A DNA stretch of 64,000 nt, taken from positions 124,001-188,000 of the forward strand of contig JADNYJ010000001.1 of NCBI GenBank assembly GCA_015501075.1, given 5' to 3'. Origin of the DNA: Gymnopilus junonius (Eukaryota > Basidiomycota > Agaricomycetes > Agaricales > Galerinaceae). Numbering within the stretch: the stretch's first letter is position 1; each line of letters begins with the position of its first letter. The translations under genes were made by a program, and so were the position numbers. The notes beneath the pieces are model-generated. The model was given only the letters and a program-made list of their open reading frames with translations, did no database searches and was not told where the DNA came from. This document shows, piece after piece, positions 48,169-58,506 of the stretch.

Positions 48169-48430
48169 TGACTTGTGAGCTCTTCGCCGTAAGTAAATGA
48201 GAAAAGGTCTATTAGCTGAATGTTACAAAAGGAGAAGAATAAAGTTTTTCTTGGAGAATGTGGTCACGAATCACGTGAAACGCGACAGAGGAACGAAACA
48301 AACAGCGACAAAGAAACGCGACGCGACACGTTAATGTTGACCAAAGCCAAACACAACCACATTCTGGCTGGGATAAATAGGATGGTACTCGAAAGGCCCG
48401 TGTTCCTCGCGCAACTCCCACTCATCCTCA
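48169..48430. promoter_or_regulatory. Bidirectional promoter between the two R2 genes
   Basis: A 262-bp spacer. It contains AAACGCGAC at 48278-48286 and AAACGCGACGCGAC at 48314-48327, three ACGCG/GCGAC-type cores resembling the MCB/MBF sites that drive G1/S transcription of R2 genes in yeasts. An E-box-like CACGTG lies at 48272-48277. A TATA-like GGATAAATAGG (about 48373-48383) is about 50 bp before the plus-strand ATG. Function is inferred from similarity of the motifs. Confidence 0.5.
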
Positions 48431-49913
48431 ATGGCTACCCTCGCTCTCCCACAGCCCGGTTCTCCCGCACCTACTCCCAGCAAGAAGGTGTGCCGTTATT
48501 TGACCTCCCATCCCGAACATTAATTAACCGTTTGCATTCCAGGCCGCCGCTGCCCTTGCCGCTTTCTCCCTCGAGACACCTAAATCCAAAAAACTATTCG
48601 ACGACGAGAGGCTACCCGAATCTCCAAAGTCTCTTATCGATGCTCTGGAATCAAACGTTTATGACGACTTTCAGAGGAGATTTGTTGGCGAGGTTGATCT
48701 TCCTGAAAGTGCGTCGTTTTCTTCTTTTCTTTGCCCTCATGAAACTAAGTAAGCATATCAGGTGAGGAACCTCTTTTGAAGGAGTCTCGTCGACGCTTCG
48801 TATTGTTCCCTATCCAATATCATGAGGTTTGTTCATAATGACTACTATTGTTTTCTTATTACTTACGCGTTGATGTTTCCAGATTTGGCAAATGTACAAA
48901 AAAGCTGAAGCTTCATTCTGGACTGCCGAGGAAATGGACCTCTCCAAGGACATTCACGACTGGACTAATCGCCTCAACGACAACGAACGTCACTTCATTT
49001 CTCATGTTCTGGCCTTCTTCGCTGCCTCCGACGGTATCGTTAACGAAAACCTTTTGGAACGTTTTTCGAATGAAATTCAAGTAGCGGAGGCACGGTGCTT
49101 TTACGGATTCCAAATCATGATGGAAAACATTCACTCTGAAACCTATTCTCTTTTGATCGACACCTACATTAAAGACCCTGCCCAACGCGACTACCTCTTC
49201 GACGCCATTGAGACTGTTCCATGCATCAAGCGCAAGGCTGAATGGGCCCTCAAATGGATATCTGATGATCATGCATCCTTTGGTGAACGACTTGTCGCCT
49301 TTGCCGCAGTGGAGGGTATTTTCTTCTCTGGCTCTTTTGCTTCTATCTTCTGGCTCAAGAAACGTGGTCTCATGCCTGGTCTAACGTTCTCGAACGAGCT
49401 CATCAGCCGAGATGAGGGAATGCACACCGACTTTGCTTGTCTTTTATTCGGTCATCTAAAGCGCCGCCCTCATCCTGACACCATCAAGAAAATTATTACC
49501 GAGGCTGTAACCATTGAGCAGGAGTTCTTGACAGGTAAGCAGTTTTGTTCCAGTATTGCCATATGTCCTCACACAATTCATAGACGCACTTCCTGTCAAG
49601 CTGATCGGTATGAATGCTGATCTAATGCGTCAGTACATCGAATTCGTTGCCGACCGTCTTCTCGTTGCCCTCGGCAATGACAAAGTGTACAATAAGACTA
49701 ACCCATTCGACTTCATGGACATGATTTCTCTGCAAGGCAAGACCAATTTCTTCGAAAAGCGGGTATCAGATTACTCAAAGGCTGGCGTGGGCCACTCGAA
49801 CTCAGCTGAGACTCCTACATCGTCATCAAAAACATTGTAAGTTTAAAGGCTTGCTATTCCGGAGTACCTTTTCTCACTTTAATTCTTTCAGTGTACTTGA
49901 TGAAGATTTCTGA
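48431..49913 (+). CDS. Ribonucleotide reductase small subunit (R2), paralog B
   Basis: Same enzyme subunit as its divergent neighbour. The N-terminus ([19 protein letters not shown]) and following [18 protein letters not shown] resemble canonical fungal R2 tails with possible Cdk sites. Ligands: Asp in [11 protein letters not shown], Glu in [13 protein letters not shown], Glu/His/Tyr in [15 protein letters not shown], Glu in [10 protein letters not shown], Glu/His in [12 protein letters not shown] final short exon supplies FVLDEDF with TGA at 49911-49913. This is probably the principal R2, since its N- and C-terminal tails look most like typical ones. Six or so short introns. Confidence 0.95.
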
Positions 49914-50736
49914 GTTTATTTACTCGCTTTTGTTATACCTGTCGTTGCTATATCCTTATCATGCCGCATTGTTTCCTAGATCATTGTACTGTTAGATCAA
50001 CATCATATGTAACCTACCGTTCTACATCGGAACCCGCAATATAACTTATTATCCATTGTATATTTGGGTCTTGACGTAACGTCATTACATGTAAATATTC
50101 TAATTACAGTGAATGCATATATTTAGTATGTTAACTTTGTAAGACCACCATTTTTCCGGTTTGCGATATATGGACAGCGAGAATGAGGGTGGCTGGTACC
50201 CTTGGATGTGTAAATGAGTGTGGGACCTAGAAGTCAATCATAACTTACAGATTATGTACCATCATCTCATCTGAAGTTGATAAGTTCACCTCATACCGCA
50301 TTCCTCTGGTTTGTAGCAGTCGTTATACGCGCTGAATATCTTACAATAGAGTAGAACAGTAGAAAAGGAATGGCTGGTAGAACCTGCAGACCGTATTCGT
50401 TATGCACACAACATGCGCAATCGGCAGAACCTTGTGATATAGTCACTGATTCGTCAGGGCAGACCTAGAACGTTCCAATGGGTGGTCTAATTGTGAACGT
50501 GTTGGAAGAGAAAGACGAAAATGAAGCCGTCTCTCCATGATTGGTGAAATACAACGGATCATTGTTACGGTTCATTGCTTCGACAGGAAGAGTCGAGGCA
50601 CCATTAGTGGGGAATGGCCTTTAGAGCGGAGTGCTGGTTTTAAACCAAGTGGGATCTGCGGTTTAAATGCGGCTCCTTCTCGCCGTGAAGATTTACTAAG
50701 GGACGAATGTTATGCTAGTCTCAACATATGGATGAC
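49914..50736. other. Intergenic region, possible 3' part of an unassigned gene
   Basis: 3' flank of R2 paralog B, A/T-rich to about 50,150. From about 50,465 to 50,700 the minus strand has competing open frames (one ending IRPPIGTF at 50465, one ending RLFLSKQ near 50578). Either could be the last exon of the gene at 50737-51210. I cannot decide. A plus-strand frame at 50537-50788 is open but shows no family similarity. Confidence 0.35.
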
Positions 50737-51210
50737 CTATCAAGATAAAAATATCGGATATCGTTGCGCTATCGGAAGCAGTCCTTGACTGTCGTGAGTC
50801 TAGTTTGGCTATTGTTGCGAACGGATTATCAGGATGGACATCTACAATACGGTGAGGGCGACACCGCTTGACCTCCTGGATTCTGGTGGATAAAGGGCCA
50901 CATGTTATGAAGAGTTATAGCAGCACTTACCCGGAGATCCCAAAGATGAGGATGCAAAGAAGAGGAAATTCGAGACTTTACCACGGCTGCCGACAAACAT
51001 CAATGTCTAAGTTTGTCCTTGATTGATTGGCATGTATGCTTGTTCCAACAATCGACTGGAATTATCCAGTTCTCACCTCTCTCTTGCTCGAAGTTCAATG
51101 CATGCGAGATACTCTTCTTCTTGTCTCCACGTGAACCAGGCTTGTGAACCAGGCTTGTTCCCACTACCTAGCCCTTCTTTGTCAGTTGTCTTCTCGGATT
51201 CATGCTCTCG
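50737..51210 (-). CDS. Putative multi-exon gene of unknown function (core exons only)
   Basis: Three consecutive exons stay in one frame when joined at GT-AG sites: 51210-51077, 50975-50931 and 50882-50737, with introns of 101 and 48 nt. The joined piece is about 110 residues: KTTDKEGLGSGNKPGSQAWF, then EEEYLACIELRARE, a hydrophobic stretch (LEFPLLCILIFGISG), then VKRCRPHRIVDVHPDNPF and SRTASDSATISDIFIL. I do not recognise it. Start and stop are unresolved; the preceding exon may lie in 51290-51478 and the end in 50465-50700. The in-frame splicing across three exons is the only support, so a chance arrangement is possible. Confidence 0.35.
51131..51156. repeat. Tandem 13-bp duplication
   Basis: GTGAACCAGGCTT occurs twice in direct succession (51131-51143, 51144-51156). 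It lies in the first core exon of the putative minus-strand gene, and since 13 is not a multiple of three the two copies are read in different frames. Confidence 0.8.
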
Positions 51211-51669
51211 CTGGGTCGATTACTCGCTTGGTCTATAGACTGAGCATGCTTGGCGTAACTCTCTGCTGTTCTTCAGCTCCGGAGGATTAGGTGATGACAG
51301 CAGAAACTTGAGCTAGTTCAGCACCAAGGACATTTGAGATTGATTCCAAACCTGTCACCACTGCGAAGCACTCGATTTCTATGTTCTGACATGCACCCAC
51401 GTCCCAGTGATCTTTCTGTTTGGCAAACATTGACTCAGGTACAGATCGCCTGATGAAGCTCCATCTTTCAACGTGCATCTCCCGGCTGTGCGTAAAAGGG
51501 CGAGTTACCTCAATCCCGCGCTAATAAATAATTTGACTCAAGCGCACTCTGTCATAATCCCAAGATCAGTTTTCAAGCGTCCCTATAACACGTCTTCCAA
51601 TTGCAAGTATCTTGCCTCCCCCAACTTCAAGATCTGTTCCCATTCTCTCTCCTCACGGACTACTAAAGA
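51211..51669. other. Intergenic region, possible 5' exons of the unassigned gene
   Basis: Promoter of the plus-strand Ser/Pro-rich gene at 51670, which includes a CCCAAGATCAG stretch and pyrimidine-rich sequence. On the minus strand 51287-51478 is open (starting MHVERWSFIRRSVPE) and may hold upstream exons of the gene at 50737-51210. Confidence 0.35.
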
Positions 51670-53192
51670 ATGAAATCTGTTGCGTTTCTTCGCAATACTT
51701 GGAAGAAAAGGGAGCCAAAGAGTACCGATGGACCAGTCTCTCCAAGTATCCCTCAGGTATCTCAGAAATCTCGCTCAGCAACAACGCCCGGTAGGTCCTT
51801 GGTTGTAATGGTCAAACATCTGCCTATCGAACAAGCGTCGACTTCTCGACTCGAGGGGTCATGGCAATCATCCGAGACCTGTCAACCACCATCTCCTATC
51901 TATGAACAATTCACCCAACACAAGGATGATCGAGGCCTTGTTCGTCAAGAAAGCAGTCTTTTGGAACTCCAAGCTACCTATCGTGCCCATAGTGATATTG
52001 CCTCTGACAAGGCAGAGTCTACCAGAGCTAGCACTTTCCCGTCACCAAGTACACGACTGCGATCCCCCAATGATGCTCATTATTTTACACCAACTTCGTC
52101 AGCTCAGTCGCCCAAGTTACCTTCCAGGACGCTGTCGCCTAGTCTTCGGGAAGAAAGGGAAGCTCATATGTCAGACCGGCAACCTTCTGTACAAGGACGA
52201 AGGTCCCCTCCATATTCACCGTCATTGCCGTCATTGAAGCTGCTTCCTCCACTAGATCTCAATTATGGGCCAGGAAGCAAGCTTGACAGCCTCCTAGAAG
52301 GCAAGACGTGCAAGTGCGTTCCGCCCATGCATTCAAAGAACCCGTCTTTTTGTCCGAGAAATATGTTCCCCGATCCGCAGCGGACTATGGCACCTACTCA
52401 TATATCCTCCGGTTTGCATCATTCACCCAAGACCGCTCACGCCGCGTTGAATCTTTCGCGTGATACGAAACGGCGCACCCTGTACCACAACACTGGCTCT
52501 ACACCTCATCTACCTTACAAAGAGTGTGTTCAACTCACTGCGAAATCGGATGCTTCCACATACTCGGCAGACAGCAGCGAGGCGGAACAATTTCCTCTCT
52601 CCCTTTTCCCTCTTCCTCCGCCTTTAATCGTCCGGAAGAAGGTCCCGACGCCACTGGTCTTAAGGAACACGTTTACATCTTCTGCCCAGAGTTCTCGCGA
52701 TTCTAGTCCGGTGAGAACACCTACGACTCCTAAATTGCACGGTCCAAATCATCCTTCTCAATCGAACGTTGTTGTTTCGCCGATGAAGAAATCATTTGCA
52801 GGCCGCTCACCGGCCATCTTCTCCCCACCACCGTTCAGCCCTCCCAATAGTCCTTTGCCACAGCTACCCGTTTCTCGTGAAGGCGGTCAACATTCTGTAC
52901 AACAGTCCTTTCGTCCCCTAAGGTTGGCTCAGTCGAGCACCAGCTTGAGAGACGCGTTGCCATTCCCTGCCACACATAGGTTCACCTCGAGTGAACCTAT
53001 TCTGAGCAATCTAAGTTACCAATCAGACGCCCAGAAAAATCGCGACTCGCGGAACGACCAAAAAATATTCAAACCTACATGGTACGTGGTATACATTATA
53101 CATTGCTGTCGTGCTACAGTTGCCCATATTTTCTAATCACCATTAGGATAAGAAAGAACAAACGTCAACCCCTGGGGCGGATACCCATATAG
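51670..53192 (+). CDS. Ser/Pro-rich disordered protein of unknown function
   Basis: One long exon from ATG 51670 (MKSVAFLRNTWKKREPKS) plus a short last exon joined by a GTACGT...TTAG intron, ending in RQPLGRIPI with TAG 53190-53192. About 485 residues, dominated by Ser, Pro and Thr with many SP/TP sites (RLRSPNDAHYFTPTSSAQSP), i.e. a likely target of proline-directed kinases. A Cys pair in GKTCKCVPPMHSKNPSFCPR hints at a small metal or disulfide site. A short polyleucine-Pro segment (SLPSLKLLPPLDLNYGPG) is the only ordered-looking part. No known domain. Could be a cell-polarity or transcription regulator, but nothing in the sequence proves this. Confidence 0.65.
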
Positions 53193-53524
53193 AATGGGGG
53201 TACGCATTTTAGAAGCCTATCTACAATTTATGAATGAACCCTTGACTGCTGGCAGTCATCTCGCATGTAACATACTTTTTGCCTGCAAAACAGACAACAA
53301 CTATATATTCTACATTAGTACACAAGGCGAACTTCTTAGTGTCAGGACTATACCCTACAAGACGTACATAAACAAGTTATTAGATTAAATATAGTGCATA
53401 TTTCAATTCCAATCATTTGGGCTGACTCAATAAAGCCATCCCTTGTGGTTTCAAGGATTTAAAATTTCAAAGAAAATAAAACAGCGCCCACTCATCATTA
53501 ACTGACACTCAGAGTGCCCGCAGT
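53193..53524. other. Convergent intergenic region (332 bp)
   Basis: Lies between the ends of the Ser/Pro-rich gene (plus) and the Vma21 gene (minus). No gene recognised; a plus-strand frame at 53194-53388 is open but shows no protein-like features. Confidence 0.4.
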
Positions 53525-53916
53525 TTACTTGTCCTTCTTTGTGTCAATCTTTTCTTTGGGAGATGCCGCCGATGTTGTTTTATTATCCTCCCATACAGAC
53601 GAAATAATGTAGGCCACGAGGACAATATTGGCTGCAACTACCGCTGTGATCGCAGCGAGCGTTGCATTACCTGTATAAAGTATCTACTGAATGATACAGC
53701 GCAAAAGCAAGGGAAAGCTTACCGTTCCACAAGTACTTCAGAGAGGCGTAATAAGATGTTAGGGGCATAACGCCTAAGGACATGCTGAAGAGAATGAGTT
53801 TGAACAGGACCCCGCTAAAGGCTATGATAAGTAAATGGCCTAAGCAGTAGCTCAAAGGAAACTCACCCAGCCGCGGAATCCGCGTTAATCTTGCCAATTG
53901 CGACCTGTTCGCTCAT
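53525..53916 (-). CDS. VMA21: V-ATPase assembly factor Vma21
   Basis: A small ER membrane chaperone for assembly of the vacuolar ATPase membrane sector. Three exons give about 95 residues. Two hydrophobic helices are seen: LFKLILFSMSLGVMPLTSYY and LAAITAVVAANIVLVAYIIS, joined by a short loop (ASLKYLWNGNAT). The C-terminus IDTKKDK ends with a KKxx-type ER retrieval signal, as in yeast Vma21. ATG at 53916 opens MSEQVAIGKINADSAAG. It is divergent from ALG8 across 161 bp. Confidence 0.92.
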
Positions 53917-54077
53917 TTCTCGAGGATTGGCTCCGTTCAAGACGTTTGCAGCCGCCAGCGTTCAAACTTCAAAGTCTCGTCGCGTGTGCAATGTGCACAG
54001 ATGTGCACGTGAGTACAGCGCACAACGGGTTCGCTGTCCACTGATGTCGAAGTCAATGTCATACCACGACCACGACC

Positions 54078-56377
54078 ATGGCCCCCGAACCAGAAGGCGT
54101 GTCAGCGTCAAAAACGTTGAACAAATCATCATCTCTTTCTAGCCTACGGTCTTCCAGCAGCTCTCTTTTCCGTGATTCTTGGTTTTACTGGCATGTTCTC
54201 CCTTCCGAATGGGATATCTTCTGGTTGTCTACTGCGTTGAAGCTTCTTCTCTTTCCTGCCTAGTGAGCTTCCAGAAGATGTCAAAACGGATCGTCTTTTA
54301 ATACCGTGCAGTCGTTCCACAGATTTCGAAGTGCATAGGAACTGGCTGGCCATTACACACAGCTTGCCCATTTCTAAATGGTACTACGATGTGCGTCCTT
54401 TAGACTTATATCTGTCAAACGTACTGAAGTAGGTCATAGACCACATCTGAATGGAGTGAATCCTTTATCATCCGTGTTATCGTTTACGCTGACTCGGACA
54501 TACAGCACTGGACTATCCCCCATTCTTCGCCTATTTTGAGAAACTCATGTCGATACCCGCTTCCTTCATTGACCCAAAAATCGTGGACCTCAATAACCTC
54601 AACTATGATGCATGGTCAGTCATAGCTTACCAAAGGGTGACTGTCATCTTGACAGAATTGGTCTTGGGCGCCGTTCTCTTGAAGTAAGTTGCACCCCGCA
54701 CTTCGTTCCACGCTGTAATCAACAGTAAAAATAAAAGGTTCATAAGGGGCTCAGTAGATCCACCCATGCAAAGGATTATATCTGCATCTATTTTTCTTCA
54801 TCCTGGGTTCCTCATTGTAGATCACATACATTTCCAGTATAATGGTTTTATGTATGGTATCCTTCTCTGGTCCATTCTATTGGCTCGTAATGTGAGTTGA
54901 CTCCATAGTTTGCATTTAGTCAACATATGATGATTGCCGTTATCGTACAGGGGAACAAACTTGCCAGCGGTATCCTTTTTGCCATCCTCCTTAACTTTAA
55001 ACATATTTATATGTATCTGGCGGTATGCTTCTCTCTTACTAACTACACGGCATCTATTCAATCTATTAATCAAGCCTGCCTATTTCATATACCTCCTTCG
55101 ATCCTTCTGTCTTTCGCCAACAGGCCACATTCTTATTAAAAATTTTCTTTCCCTAGCAAACGCCGTCATTGCAATATTCGTGGTCTCCCTTGGTCCTTTC
55201 GCAATCATGGGTCAAATACCTCAATTGCTGTCGAGATTATTCCCGTTCACTCGCGGCCTTAACCATGCTTACTGGGCTCCTAATTTTTGGGCTCTAGTCA
55301 CTGCTGCCGATCGAGTACTTCTGAAGTGTACGTGTTCTCTGTCCGCCTTCAGTGCACCCTGCTAGAAACATGTCGTCAGACGCCCAGATCACAGGAGCAA
55401 AGTTTGCTATCAACGAGTCTGGTGTAGCTTCAAGCTCAAGAGGCCTTGTAGGAGACACTGTTTTTGCTGTCCTCCCGAATATCAGACCCATCCACACCTT
55501 CATTATCACTGTCGTATTTCAATTGGTATGCTGGATACTTGACCATTCTCCTTTGCTTATCTAATCTGTCAGATTTGGCTGGTTAAACTCTGGAGAAGCC
55601 CGTCATACAAATCCTTCCTGACGGCATTGACCTTGTCTGGTTGGACGTCTTTCTTATTTGGATGGCATGTGCACGAAAAAGCCGTTCTCTTGATTTTGAT
55701 CCCTCTGAGGTGATAACATCTAAATCTCCTTTATCATTTCAGTAGTTTATAACATCAACTAACATTGATTTCACATAGCCTCCTCTCAGCAGAAAGACAT
55801 GCCTATTTTAGGACGTTCATCATTGCGAGTGTTGCGGGGGTATTCTCACTCTTTCCATTAATTTTTACTCCAGCAGGTTGGCTTATCTTCTGTAGATCAG
55901 TATCCTTAACTGAAGTCTCCCCTAGAATCTATAATCAAAGTGACCTATTCCGCTTTATGGATCACTGCTGTCTATCTTCCTCTCAGCCGTCGAGTTTATG
56001 AGTGAGCTAAACGGAGTTTACGTTTTTAAATCCGTTGACACATATTTCGATGCAGATATCCGATATCCATCCTATACGTGATTATGGACACGCTCGAGAA
56101 AGTTTATCTGTCTGGTTTCCCGTTCCTGATGCTCTTTGTCTCCGTCTTCCCGCTGGCTCGGAGCCGTCCATCCCCGGGTCAGGTTTCTGCATCTGTCCCT
56201 GAATCTCGATATAACACGGCGCAGAGTACCTCAGGTCCTTCTGCAATGGAATTCTTGCCTCTTATGGCGACAAGTATCTACTGTGCTATTGGATTGGTCT
56301 GGAGCTTTATGCGACTAGGATATATATACTTACAAGAAGAGACAAAATACCAAGGACAGCTGAGTGAGATCAAATAG
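54078..56377 (+). CDS. ALG8: Dolichyl-P-Glc alpha-1,3-glucosyltransferase Alg8
   Basis: Adds the second glucose to the lipid-linked oligosaccharide in the ER lumen. A multi-pass GT57 protein of at least ten exons. Diagnostic pieces in order: [70 protein letters not shown] (the AYWAPNFWA form marks Alg8 rather than Alg6) and [17 protein letters not shown]. The C-terminal helix ends [14 protein letters not shown]. The N-terminus has a Ser-rich cytosolic stretch. Intron boundaries near 55100-55380 were inferred from frame continuity. Confidence 0.92.
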
Positions 56378-56446
56378 ATGATGGTACATTTGTATTGTAG
56401 GGCTACATATGCATCATACAACGCGGATCAGAGACAAACATTGGTG

Positions 56447-58297
56447 TTACTTTTTGGAGATATGAACAACTGTCAAACCAATCAATGACTCCAGCCTTTG
56501 TGATGTCAACGTATAGAATCTCACCGTCTTCATCTTCCAAGACGTGGTCCAGACCCACTTTCTGCCCTCGGGAATGCTTTGCACTCGCACCCCAGACAAT
56601 TGCACTACAAGTTCAGTCAATGTAAATATAGGTGTGAGGAAAGTGAGCAAAGGCGCACTATTTCATTTGCTTTGCGATTTCCTTGTGAATAGAATTACAG
56701 AAGTCTTCAATTGTGCACTTTCCACGGCGGAGGACAACCGGCGAGTTATAATCTGGAGGAAGACCTCGGGGTTTTGTGTATACACGGACAAGATTCAAGG
56801 TTTCCCACATCTTCATAATGAGCTCGTCGACGTTTAGCCATTCTCGCGAAGAAATCGGAACGGACATAGGAATCTTGTATCTAATTCAGAAGGTAAATAC
56901 ATACAAAGTGGAAATGTTGCGGACTTACAAGAGATCGAGTTCCTCTATTGAGATTGCGTCGATCTGGAAACAAGGATTCAGCACAGGGACCGTAAGTAAT
57001 TTTGTGAAGGATTCACTTTGTTGAGGACCTGTCATGAGGTAGAGTAAGTATCTCGAAAATCTTGACCGTGTCTGCACTGAGGAAAACATACGTAGATTGC
57101 GGGAATATAAACGCTGTGGAGGAATGATATGTCAGCGGATGTCTCCTTACGGGTCGAGAAACATACCGATTTCCTTCAATCACGTCCACTAAATCGTCAG
57201 CAGTAGCATTCGGTTCTCTGATGGCCACATCACAATTGCTGAGTTTATATTCGCTCAAGATGGCCTTGATTTCGTCTTGATCAATATTCGTCAATGGGAC
57301 AGTGTTTGTGATGGCAATTCCACCCTTTTCCTTCTTGCGGACCATGATAGCTGGAGGCTTCTTGTTTAAACGGATGCCAAACCCCTCGAGTTCCTCCTCA
57401 ATGATTTTCTTGTCACCAAGGGGTTTTAGGACATCGAGGACAATAAAAATAAGGTTACAAGTTCTCGCCACTGATTCGATTTAGTCGGTATTTGCTGAAG
57501 ATGAAGATGCGCAGATTCCCATACCGGCAATGACTGTATACAAACATCAAAGCATGAAATAACCGATGCAGAATATTATTCAAAACTCACCTTGACGACC
57601 TCTACCTCTACCGTCTGCGGCACCTTCGATAATACCAGCTAGCCACAATGTCAGACGGGACCCGTTCGTGCTTGACTGGATACTTACGAAGATCGAGGAT
57701 TTGTATTGGCGCGCCATGTACCTTAACTGTGCCGGGAACAGTGGTAAGTGTTGTAAAGTCGATTTCGGAAACTTCAGAGTGTGTGCCCGTAAGTTTTGAC
57801 ATCAAAGTAGACTGTGTTCGGCATAAGACGTTGGCATATCCGACAAGTCTTTAAAACGCGCCTTTCCAACAGAGGGAAAGCCTACAAATCCGACTGATGC
57901 TATACCCGTCCTAATCCCCTAATTATTATTGGCGCGATTCCGTAAAGGAGGACAAAAACCTTGCGACATCGAATCCTATGCCGCCTCCGCCTCCACCGCC
58001 TCCGCTCGAGGGAGCAATCAGCTCGCGTCTGAGCTTCGCGAGCTTGGCCTTGAGCTGACCGAGATGGTAGCTCGTGGCCTTATTTTTTTGGGCTGTGTCG
58101 ATGGAGTCAATTTGCGGGAACGGTCTGACAGTCTAGTGCGAAATACTTTTGGCCTGTTGGATAGATTAACAAGAGTGGAAGGAAGGTAGATAGAGGTGGC
58201 TTACCATCTCATCTTCAATTTCCTGAGTTACATGTCAGTGATATTGACAGATGAATTAGACAATGGGACAGACCTTTATTTTCTGAACGGTGGTCAT
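56447..58297 (-). CDS. RBG1: DRG-family GTPase (Drg1/Rbg1)
   Basis: A translation-associated GTPase that in yeast acts with Tma46. The first exon is only MTTVQKIK; then a coiled N-terminus and the G domain: [13 protein letters not shown] joined to STLMSKLTG, the DLPG switch ([18 protein letters not shown]), and the NKID motif ([14 protein letters not shown]). The C-terminal TGS domain contains [20 protein letters not shown] and [17 protein letters not shown], ending EDEDVVHISKK. The P-loop is split by a 50-nt GC-AG intron (57812-57861). Nine or more exons. Length about 368 residues fits the family. Confidence 0.93.
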
Positions 58298-58506
58298 TGT
58301 GCAAGAAGTGCTCGGGAGTTGCCGAACGATGGTTACATGTTTGGGCTGGTTGTCTGTTTCTCCTCCCACCCATCATCTGCCGACTACTGCAGCCCACTCT
58401 TTTGTCCCCGCACTCCTTATCCGCATGCCACTGGCTGGTCCCCGTCTCTCTTAGATATCTACACTTCTCCTTGTCAGTCCCTACCGACCCGAACAATTGA
58501 CTCACA

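Noticed and set aside
50537..50788. Plus-strand frame of 83 codons between R2 and the Ser/Pro-rich gene
   Set aside because: No similarity to known proteins, and the opposite strand gives a better in-frame exon chain nearby.
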